Origin: Anaeramoeba flamelloides
Lineage: Eukaryota > Metamonada > Anaeramoebidae
Assembly: GCA_027625915.1 (NCBI GenBank)
Contig: JANTQA010000036.1
Coordinates: 11,367,001 to 11,431,000, forward strand
DNA: 64,000 bases
Direction of reading: 5' to 3'
The notes below the pieces were generated by a model, which did not search any database, was not told where the DNA came from, and saw only the letters and a list, made by a program, of their open reading frames with translations. Below, piece by piece: positions 23,801 through 32,479 of this stretch (the stretch's first letter is position 1; each line of letters opens with the position of its first letter). The position numbers and the translations under genes were made by a program.

Positions 23801-24976
23801 TGAAATGGAGTTTAATTCATTTTTTTTTTTTTTTTTTTTTTTTATTGAACTTCAAAGTTTCAGAAAAAAAAAGAAATGGATGATAAAATTTTATTTTAAA
23901 ATCAAAGAAAAATTTTCTTACATTCTCATTGTATTTCATAATTTGTATTTTATATAATTAATTATTCACAAAAATGGGATATATATTAGTAATTACCCTT
24001 CAAAATTGTTCAATGATGATTTGCAAAAAGACTTATTATTTTAAACAATAAAAAAATTATATTACCTGGAAATCAGATAATAGCAAACCCATTTTATTTG
24101 TTGAATATTATATTTTGATATTAATGTTTATTATATTTGGTATCACATGATAATGAGAATATAAATAGATATTATTATTAATCTTATTTTTTAAAAAAAT
24201 ACAACGATAGAATTTTAAATTGCTCAAAATATTACTTTTTTAATATTATTTTTTATGGTTTAAAATAATTAGGATTAACACTTAAGCAAGTTAACAATTG
24301 GTTTATTAACGCTCGTAGAAGAATTTTACAAACAATAAAAAAAAAAATTGAAGAAGAAAAAAAAAGCAAAAAAAAATCTAAAAATCAAAAGAAAAACCTT
24401 ACAAAAAATGAAAATAGTATTTTAAATAGAAAAAAAAGCAATAAAATTAAAATGAAAACAAAAAAGTTAGTGAAAGAAAAATGGAAAAAAGGTAGAAGGT
24501 TGAAAGAAAGAGAGTTACAGAAAAAAACACGCCTTGATAAGGAAGATCGGAATAAAAAAAAAGGAAAAATCAAAAAAGCTAACAAATATAGAATAAATCT
24601 AAAAAAGCTAAGAGAAAAGGGAATTGATGAAAATGAAAAGAGTGGATATAAAGAAGAGGAGGAAGAGGATAATATTGAAGAAGAGGAAGAAGCTAATGAT
24701 TATGATGAAGAGGAGGAGGATGATGAAGAGGAGGAGGGGGGAGAAGAAGAGGAGGGAGATGAAAAAGAAGAAAATGATGATGATGATGAAGATGATGAAG
24801 AGGAGGAGGAGGAAGAAGAAGAAGAGGGAGATGAAAAAGAAGAAAACGATGATGATGATGATGATGATGATGATGACGACGACGAAGAGGACGACAGGGA
24901 CGAGGACGAGGAAGAGGAGGAAGAAGACGATGATGATGACGATGATGGAGAATATGATGAAAATAGCTCAGAATAA
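20891..24976 (+). CDS. TALE-class homeobox transcription factor
   Basis: The exons are 20891-21665 and 24273-24976, giving 492 residues. The homeodomain (~225-285) begins GKRRRENLPKRAVMLL, carries the TALE extra residues PYP between helices 1 and 2, and ends with recognition helix QVNNWFINARRR. The intron interrupts it just before helix 3 and phase 1 restores glycine. Isoleucine at homeodomain position 50 is typical of TALE proteins (KNOX/PREP/TGIF/MEIS). The N-terminal ~130 residues are helical and could be a divergent MEINOX-like region, which I cannot confirm. A KEKE tract lies before the homeodomain. After it comes a Lys/Arg-rich stretch, then a ~100-residue Asp/Glu tail with an internal duplication of GDEKEEND. 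The frame stays open upstream to an acceptor-like TTTTCAG at 20843 (FHQTHSVNLIENKPL), so an earlier coding exon is possible. Confidence 0.9.
21666..24272 (+). other. Large intron splitting the homeodomain
   Basis: The donor is GTAACT and the acceptor AATAATTAG. The intron contains a MITE copy (23160-23570) and a 20+ base T run near 23819-23843. Nothing else recognisable is present. Confidence 0.85.
23160..23570. mobile_element. MITE with GGAAAAAAAGTGAAAC ends, copy 1
   Basis: It aligns along its whole length with 39024-39445, including the shared internal blocks AAGAAGAAACCAATTAACT, CAACAAATACAATTTAAATC, TTGAACCAATTTTTAATAA and TTTATTAATTGATCTT. Its terminal inverted repeats are worn compared with the second copy. 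Confidence 0.85.
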
Positions 24977-25698
24977 GAAAAATATTGTTTTTTTTTTTTT
25001 GAATCAGCATAGATTTGCGCATATTGGATTCTTGATCTTTTACTAAAATATGTTACATTTTCACACTAAAAATTATAAACTATAAAACGAAAAGTAATTA
25101 TAATTTTTATTACTATAAATTCTTCAATATTTCCTTATTTTAATCTAAAAATTGATTTTCCTTCTCAAATAAGTTTTCTTATATAATAAAGAATTTTATC
25201 AATTGAAAAATAAAATAAAAATATTACTAAAAAAATACAAACAAAAGATCGATTCAATTCACACCTTTTTTGAAAATAAAATCAAATGAAACTAATAAAA
25301 TATTGACATTTTCAAAATAAAACAGTATTAACATTAAAATATTTTAAAATTTCAATAAAAGAGTTTCTCACAATATTCTTAAATATATAAAATTTTATTT
25401 ATTTGTTGTTAAAAGTAAAATTATTTAATTTCCTAACATTAATGAAATCAAAATTATTTTTAAATTTTTCAATTATTTTTTATGAAATAAACCAATTCTC
25501 TTTTGATGACTATAAAAAAATTAAATACACATCAAAACCAACTATAAATTAAAAACAATCCAGATGTTCCAATTTGTTAATAAAACAAATTTTGATAAAC
25601 GAAACTTTATTTTTTTTAAAATTTTAGTTCCCAATAAAAATTATTTGAAATAAAGTATTATTTTCATTTGATTTATTAGAATATTTTCTGATAAACCA

Positions 25699-26225
25699 CA
25701 TTCCAAAAATTTGGACACACCAAAAATCAAAAATAGGAAAACAAAAACTCAATTTATTATATTTTTTCAAACCAAATATTAAACCTCCTTTAAGTTACAT
25801 ATTATTAATGTATTAATATGTAATCATTTAAAATCCAAAAAAAAAAATATAGGAAACTCAAAAATAAAAATCAGTGTGTCCAAAATGATGAAACGAGCAG
25901 AAATTAAAAATTCTATTGGTAAATTTGTTGAAATTTCACCGATAGTTATTGATCGATCAAAGGATAAGATTACATCAACTATTTTAATACAATTTTTCAT
26001 TTTAACAAAACCAACACTAATCTTATATCAATTATTGAAAAAATTTTTTACAGATCTAACGAAACATATTATGTTAATGGAAAAAACGAGATGAAAACAA
26101 AATAACAAAGATAATAAATAAAATAGTTTGTAAAAAAAAAAGTTACTTCTAAATTGAACGTAAATTATTGTATTTTTATTCTTTCAACTGTTTAAACTAT
26201 GTCAAATATTTTGTGGATTTAGTTC
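25699..26225. mobile_element. Non-autonomous DNA transposon, TTCCAAAAATTTGGAC family, copy 2
   Basis: The left end is ATTCCAAAAATTTGGACACA and the right end is its imperfect complement. The inside contains a 72-codon frame starting MKRAEIKNSIGKF, which overlaps a conserved segment in the 36.3 kb copy. That frame could be a vestige of a transposase N-terminus, but I cannot match it to a known one. Family assignment to Tc1/mariner-like elements is inference from the TIR style. Confidence 0.7.
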
Positions 26226-26800
26226 AGAATCAAAACAAAATCTTGAAACAAACTTTAGTAAAAGACTTTTTTTTTAATGATTTTAGGATTTTTCGGTTGT
26301 ACCTGATTATAATTTACAAATAAATATCTTTCAATTTCTATTTGTCGATCAAAAAATAATTAATAAATAAAAACAACTTCTAGAAACGATGAGCAAAATA
26401 ATGTATCTTTAAAAGGTCAACTATTCTAATTAGATAATAATATTTTTTTTGGTATTTCAAATTCATTTTACATAATTTTAACTTCATGTTTTTTTCTTTT
26501 TATGACTATTCTAAAATTTTTAATCTGTATTAGAAAAAAAACTCGGATTTTTTTCAATTTTAAGTTAAATGTTTGAGTTGTTTTAGTGTTAAACACACTG
26601 AATTATTGGGAAAATTTAAATGCCAATTTAATAAGGGAATACTTATTAGATTTGTTAATTATTTTATAAATTAATTACTAGCCCAAATAGGAATCTAGCA
26701 ATTTAAAAAAATAGTTTCTGGTTATTAAATATATATTTTTAGTACCTCAAAGATGAAAAAAGAGTATCTTGTCTTTAGTGTGAAATCTTTTTATTTTGGT

Positions 26801-27001
26801 TACAGTCAGTTTCATTTTTAAGACACAAACTTTCAACGAAATTTAAGGCACAAAAAAATCTCAAATTATGGCACAAAATTTGGAATTTTAATTTTTACAA
26901 TTTATTTTTACTAGAAAATTGAATTTTGTGCTTTAATTTGAGATTTTTTTGTGCCTTAAATTTCGTTGAAAGTTTGTGCCTTAAAAGTGAAACTGACTGT
27001 A
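26801..27001. mobile_element. Palindromic MITE with TA-CAGT ends (Tc1/mariner style), complete
   Basis: About 200 bp consists almost wholly of two 87-bp complementary arms. The outer ends are CAGTCAGTTTC and GAAACTGACTG, each flanked by TA, the target duplication of Tc1/mariner transposases. The arms differ at only a few sites. A truncated relative begins the window. It has no coding capacity, so it must be mobilised in trans. Confidence 0.88.
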
Positions 27002-27726
27002 TTATCTGATCGATCTTGGACTTGGTATTACTTTTATTAGTTTGTACAAAATAATGAAATTTTTCAAATATAGTTTTTTTATTCTTAAATCTAAATTGAT
27101 GATTCTTAAACTAATAGACTGAATACTAAGTTGATCTTAAAAATTTTTATTTTTGGGTTGTAGATTGAAGTTTTTATTTAGAATTGGTTTCATTTAGAGC
27201 TTTTAAAAAAAATTAAATATTTTTATTTCTCTTTATAATTGAGTAAAAGGGAAATAATCTTATTCAATTGGTAACCTAAAAAATTTTTTTATTCATTAAA
27301 GTGACCATTCTATCTATTTTCCAGAAACTCTTAAATACTAATTTATCGAAAAAAAAAAAAAAAGGGCAAAATTTTTGTTTTTAAAACCACTATCAAAACC
27401 TCTACCAAGCCCAAGATCGATTATCTAAGAAACAAATAACAATTCACAACACACTACTTCAAATAATATTGTGTCAAATTTCAGTGATTGTAAACCTTAA
27501 CAAGCAAATCAAAAAAAAAAAAATAAAGAGAGATTTTTGTCAATTAACAAGGCCAATTTTCAAACCAAACAAAAAAGAAACTCACCAAAAACTCCAAAGA
27601 GTTCTGAAGAAAAAGAAAATTAAAAGATCATTATAAAATTCAAACAAAAATTTTCAAAATCATTTTTTTTCAAAATATTCATTTCTCAATTTTTTCTTTC
27701 TTTTTTGTATTTTTCCAAAAAATCGA

Positions 27727-30700
27727 ATGTTTCTTCGATCTGTAAAAATTTCAGGTTTTAAATCGTTTCTTCATGAACAAACAATTGAAATGATCCCTGG
27801 GTTTAATATTTTAATTGGAAAAAATGGGAGTGGCAAAAGCTCTGTGATTGAAGCGATCTGTTTAGCATTGGCTGTGATCCCCAGAATCAAAAAAAGTGAT
27901 TTAGATGGATTGTTATCAAACAACTTAAATTCCGATCGTACATGTAATGTAACTCTAACCTTTTCAAAAATTAGTGAACACGGGAAGCACAAGTCAAAGG
28001 AAAAAGAAAAAGAGAAAGAGAAAGAAAAACAAAACCGAAAAAAAAAGCAATTTATCAATCCGTTTGAAACGCCGAAAAGAAAACCCAAGCAACGCTCTAA
28101 TGGCGACATTATTCTATCCTTAACACTTGGTCGCAAAGGGCTAACCTACAAGTTAAATGATCGAAAAAAAACAAGGAAGGAGCTGTCTCAATTTTTACGA
28201 ACGTTAGGACTTGATCCTACGCTCTCCATTTTTGTGATTCGGCAGGGCCATGTAAATGCCTTTCTAAGTTCCAAGCCGCGTGAGTTAGCTGGATCCATTT
28301 TCCAGGCAGCAGGCACGACAGAATTTTATGAGTATGTCAAAAACAGTGAATTAGAGATCTTAAGGTGGAACAAAGAAGCGACTCTGATCCGAGAAAAGAT
28401 CAGGCTCTTTGAAAAGGAAATTGAAAAGGATTTGGAGTATTTAAATTTAACCGAGCAAGCCGAAGCCATTGATGGGCTGCTTCGCAATTTGGAGTGTGAT
28501 GTCAAGGTATACCAATTGAAAGAAGAGTGGAAGCAAGTGCTCTTGATCAGAAAGGAAATTGAGCAAAACACGGAAACATTGGAGATCCAGCAATTCGATT
28601 ACAAAAATTGGAAACAAACCAATAAGAATTACCAAAACGAATTAGTTGTTTTAAAGGAGACGCTTCAAAAGAAATCTTCTGTTTATAATTTGGAAAAACA
28701 AGGCGAAGAAGAAAACAAATTAAAAAAGCAATTAAACGAGAACAAACAAGACCTCAAAAGGGAACAAATCAGATTAAAAAAATTAGAACAAAGGAGTACC
28801 GAATTAAAAGAAAAACTAAATGGTTTCAAAGGGAAACGAATTAATATCAATAACAAATTAAATGACTACCAATCAGCTTTGGATGAAATTAAGCAAAAAA
28901 AAAATTATTTAAAAATTAAACTACAAAAGGGAAATGACCGAATAATATCGTTAAAAAAAAATGCTGAGCAATTAAATGAGCAATTAACGAATTTAAGGCA
29001 AAGGATCAATGAAAAAAACGAAAGCAAAAGCCAATTGCACCAACGAATCAAAGAAATTAAAAAGGATCAAAAAGATTTCAAAAATCAACTTGAAGTCGAA
29101 AACAAAAATTTAGTGGAATCCCAATTTAATTTCAAAAAGAAATTTCAAAATGTAGATTTAAATCAAGAATTGAAATCAATTGAAAGGCAAAGAACAGAAT
29201 TAATTGAAAATTCAGAGGAATTGAATTTAATTATTCATAGATATGAAAAAAGACAAATGCGAAATCCATTTTTCAATTTAATCAACCAGAATAATAGAAA
29301 TAGAAACGGAAATAGAAACCAGAGAAACAAAACAATTGATGGGGTATTAGGGACATTTTTAGATTTAATTACTTTAAAAAGGGAAGCCAAGGAATATTTA
29401 ATTTGCCTGAACATTATTTTTGGACCATCATTAAAAGTCATAATTACTAAAAACACAAAGTCTGCAATAAACTTTTTATCATTTGCAAAAAAAAAAAAAA
29501 AATTTGTACGCGTGTGGTCTTTAGATCGGATCTACGAAACGAAAATCAAATTTAATAAGAATGCCTTAAATCGGGCCTTTAACAAATTTGGATCTGATCA
29601 AGTAATTTTACCCTCTGAACTATTAGAATATGATCCCCAACTAATCCCTGTTGTCAACAAATCGATGAGATTGCTAATTACTCGAAGCGATGAGATTTCT
29701 AAGGAGCTATTGAATTTTGGCTTGGAGTCAGTAACCATCAATGGCAATGTGCATCGAAAGTCCAGTTTATCGGGGGGGTATTTCAATCAGATTAATAACT
29801 TGCTATACGATAAATTCGATTATGATGAAAACTTGCGAAATTTCCAACAAATTGATTATGAAATTAATGATCTCAGCAAAAAAATTAATTATATGAACCA
29901 AGAAATTGAAACACAAACAGTTGAACATAATAATATTAATAAAAAGCAAATGGAAGTGGATACATTTTATGAAAAGATCAACGAACTAAATGAAATTTTC
30001 CAAGATCGCGAAGAAAATCTCAAGAAAATACAAGACGAAATTAAAAATAGTTCCAAATTATTTGATAAATTAAAATTAATTCATGACCAGTCGTTGGAAT
30101 CGATAAAAAGGGAAATTGAAAAGCAAGAACAAAATAATGAAATTGTTATAACTGAAAGGGAAAAAAATGAAATCACAGATCAATTAAACAAACTCAAAGC
30201 AGACAAAACTATTTATAAAAAGAAAATTGAAAAGAAAGAAAACAAATTAGAAATTCTTAATGAAAATTATACTGAAAACGAATTAGAATTTGATTCCTTG
30301 GAATCTCTTGATAAAATTAAAAAGAATATATCGGAATTCAAATCATTGCAAGTCCAAAAACAGGAGGAATATAACCAGATTACAAGCCAATTGAATAATT
30401 CTAAAAGGGAAATCTCCAATAAAAGAAAGGAAATTGAAAAGCATAAAGAAAAAATTAAAAATAATCAAAAAAAGATTGATCAAATCGAAAGAGACATTGA
30501 AAAGAAAAAAAAAAAAATTAAAAAATTAAATGAAAAAATTGAACATAAGGAAACTCCACCAAAGGAAATCCTTGATAAAAATTTAAAAATGAAAATTGAA
30601 ACAAAAAATGAATTTAAAAAATCAAAAATTAAATTAATGGAATTGAAAAATGAAAAAAAGAAAATTAAACAATTAAAATATTCCAAACAACCAAGAGATT

Positions 30701-31623
30701 TATTATTAATATCTCATCGAAGAGACCAATTGCAAAAATTTAATCAAAGGTTTAGCCATATTGAAGAAAGTGTCAAGAATTTAAAAGAGGGAATCAAGGC
30801 ATCACAAGAGAAGGTTAAAGAGATCAATCAAATTACATTTAATAAAGTAAGGCAAAAATTCCAAAAATTATTTCATAACCTGGTTCCTTCAAAGAAAGCG
30901 ACCTTTAGACCAATGCCATTTAAAAAAAGACGAAAAAAAAATAATAAGGATAAGAATGATGAGGATGACGGTGATGACGATGAAGAGGAGGAGGATGAAG
31001 AGGAAGAGGATGATGATGAAGAGGAGGAAAATGAAAATGAAATTGATAATGGAAATCTGAGTAAAAAAAAGAAAAGAAGATTAAATAAAGTAGCAAAGAT
31101 TTTACCATTTTCTCCAAATAATCAGAAGGAATTAGATTTGGAAATTAAAAGGAAAAATAATAATAAAAGTGACAAAAATAGTAGTAATAATAATAATGAT
31201 CAAAACCACCAAGAAAAAATTTTTGAACAAATGTTATTTCAAGAAAATAACGAAAACGAAAACGAAAACGAAAATTCAATTGCTAATCTTGAAAACGGTA
31301 TTGTCTTTTATATTAAAAATGAAAATAGTCAATGGAAAAGGGGATTTAAAGAACTTAGTGGTGGTCAAACTACATGTCTTGCCTTGAGCTTTATTTTTGC
31401 ACTTTCTTCACATAAAAAACAAATGCTCTATTTATTTGATGAAATAGACGCTGCTTTAGATGATATTTATTCTAGTAGAATTTCAAATATTCTAAAAAAG
31501 CATATAAAAAGTCAAATAATATCAGTCAGTCATCACCCTTCCTTTCAAGAGCAAGGTGAAAGAATTATTCAAGTTACTAAAAATCGAGGCTTTAGTGAAA
31601 TAATTGCAATGCAGGATAAATAA
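27727..31623 (+). CDS. SMC-family chromosome ATPase, probably SMC3-like (cohesin)
   Basis: A single open frame gives 1298 residues, close to the usual SMC length. The Walker A GKNGSGKSS is at 31-39, the Q-loop region IRQGH near 171, and long coiled coils flank the hinge. The hinge (~538-680) starts GVLGTFLDL and ends SLSGGYF. The ABC signature LSGGQ is near 1210 and Walker B YLFDEIDAALD near 1235. SMC proteins dimerise at the hinge and use ATP to tether or loop DNA. GGYF in the hinge and LFDEID favour SMC3, while KPRELAGSIFQAAGT after the Q-loop looks closer to SMC2 or prokaryotic SMC, so the subfamily is not settled. There are two unusual head insertions: a KEKE/Lys-rich segment at ~83-130 and an acidic/Asn-rich one at ~1065-1185. 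The serine after GKS replaces the asparagine usual in SMC1-4. Confidence 0.93.
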   Translation: MFLRSVKISGFKSFLHEQTIEMIPGFNILIGKNGSGKSSVIEAICLALAVIPRIKKSDLDGLLSNNLNSDRTCNVTLTFSKISEHGKHKSKEKEKEKEKEKQNRKKKQFINPFETPKRKPKQRSNGDIILSLTLGRKGLTYKLNDRKKTRKELSQFLRTLGLDPTLSIFVIRQGHVNAFLSSKPRELAGSIFQAAGTTEFYEYVKNSELEILRWNKEATLIREKIRLFEKEIEKDLEYLNLTEQAEAIDGLLRNLECDVKVYQLKEEWKQVLLIRKEIEQNTETLEIQQFDYKNWKQTNKNYQNELVVLKETLQKKSSVYNLEKQGEEENKLKKQLNENKQDLKREQIRLKKLEQRSTELKEKLNGFKGKRININNKLNDYQSALDEIKQKKNYLKIKLQKGNDRIISLKKNAEQLNEQLTNLRQRINEKNESKSQLHQRIKEIKKDQKDFKNQLEVENKNLVESQFNFKKKFQNVDLNQELKSIERQRTELIENSEELNLIIHRYEKRQMRNPFFNLINQNNRNRNGNRNQRNKTIDGVLGTFLDLITLKREAKEYLICLNIIFGPSLKVIITKNTKSAINFLSFAKKKKKFVRVWSLDRIYETKIKFNKNALNRAFNKFGSDQVILPSELLEYDPQLIPVVNKSMRLLITRSDEISKELLNFGLESVTINGNVHRKSSLSGGYFNQINNLLYDKFDYDENLRNFQQIDYEINDLSKKINYMNQEIETQTVEHNNINKKQMEVDTFYEKINELNEIFQDREENLKKIQDEIKNSSKLFDKLKLIHDQSLESIKREIEKQEQNNEIVITEREKNEITDQLNKLKADKTIYKKKIEKKENKLEILNENYTENELEFDSLESLDKIKKNISEFKSLQVQKQEEYNQITSQLNNSKREISNKRKEIEKHKEKIKNNQKKIDQIERDIEKKKKKIKKLNEKIEHKETPPKEILDKNLKMKIETKNEFKKSKIKLMELKNEKKKIKQLKYSKQPRDLLLISHRRDQLQKFNQRFSHIEESVKNLKEGIKASQEKVKEINQITFNKVRQKFQKLFHNLVPSKKATFRPMPFKKRRKKNNKDKNDEDDGDDDEEEEDEEEEDDDEEEENENEIDNGNLSKKKKRRLNKVAKILPFSPNNQKELDLEIKRKNNNKSDKNSSNNNNDQNHQEKIFEQMLFQENNENENENENSIANLENGIVFYIKNENSQWKRGFKELSGGQTTCLALSFIFALSSHKKQMLYLFDEIDAALDDIYSSRISNILKKHIKSQIISVSHHPSFQEQGERIIQVTKNRGFSEIIAMQDK

Positions 31624-32479
31624 TTTTTTTATTCCACTGAAAAAATCTTTGACAAAATAAATTTTATTAATAATTTTTTTTTTTTTTTTTTTTTTTTTTT
31701 GTTGTTGTTGTTGTTGTTTTATTTTTAGTGGTATTTAATCGTTGACTAATTTGAAATTTTTTCTTACTTTTTTTTTTAGAATCAAAATAAAAAAATAATT
31801 GAAAAATGGTTATTTAGTTGTTCAAAAATTATCTTTACTACATTGTGGAATCTATAAAGTAAAAAAAAAAATTTTTTTTTTTAACAATATCCGATACAAC
31901 CTTGATTCAACTCTGAATATCAACTCTTTTTCAAAAAAGTTGATTAACTTTTAAATTTTATTTGATGTTATTTTGAGTGTTTTAATTCCATATTCTTCTC
32001 TAAATAACAAATTTCATTTTTTAGATCAAAATCATTTTTTCTAATTCATCAAATTTAGGTTCAACTTTTTCAAATTTTTATTTTTCTTTCTTTTTTCTAT
32101 TGTTATTTTGTTATCAAAGTTAATTCAAAAATAATAATAATAAAAAAAATGATAATTGAAACAAAAAATCCAAAGTAAACTATTATTAGTTACAACACCA
32201 TTGAAAAATTGTATAAATGGAAGTGTATTTTTATGGTTATGTGACTTTTATTAAATTGTGTTTTTTTTTTTTTTTTTCAAAAAAATAATAGTCGTAATAA
32301 TGAATATAAGAATAATTAATGTATACAATAAGAATAATATGAAATAAAAAATATTTGGAAGAAGAAGAGAAAGCTGCCATTGATCACAAATCGTATCAAT
32401 TTATTATATAAAGATTATATATATATATATATATATATCCTTTGAAGCCCAAATTCTTTAATCATTAAACCTGCCAAAT
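31624..32479. other. Convergent intergenic region between SMC and MYB genes
   Basis: The 3' ends of two genes face each other across 856 bp. It has a long T run (31679-31700) followed by GTT repeats, a weak R2 repeat copy (about 31960-32240) and a short TA tract near 32419-32439. The T run on the SMC sense strand could serve termination, but that is inference. Confidence 0.6.
31960..32240 (+). repeat. Dispersed repeat family R2, diverged partial copy
   Basis: The blocks ATTCTTCTC, AAATCATTTTTTCTAAT and a following T-rich then A-rich stretch are in the same order as in the copies at 6.5 and 9.6 kb. Divergence is high. Confidence 0.4.

Larger units (their letters stand above)
24977..27726. other. 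Gene-free region between the homeobox and SMC genes
   Basis: It holds one copy of the TTCCAAAAATTTGGAC transposon family and one complete palindromic MITE. The stretch just before 27727 is T-rich and is the likely SMC promoter/5' UTR. I see no further gene. Confidence 0.6.

Noticed and set aside
24624-25046. Met/Lys/Arg-rich plus frame and His/Pro/Leu-rich minus frame over the acidic tail
   Set aside because: These are shifted or complementary readings of the GAT/GAG repeats that encode the homeobox protein's acidic tail.
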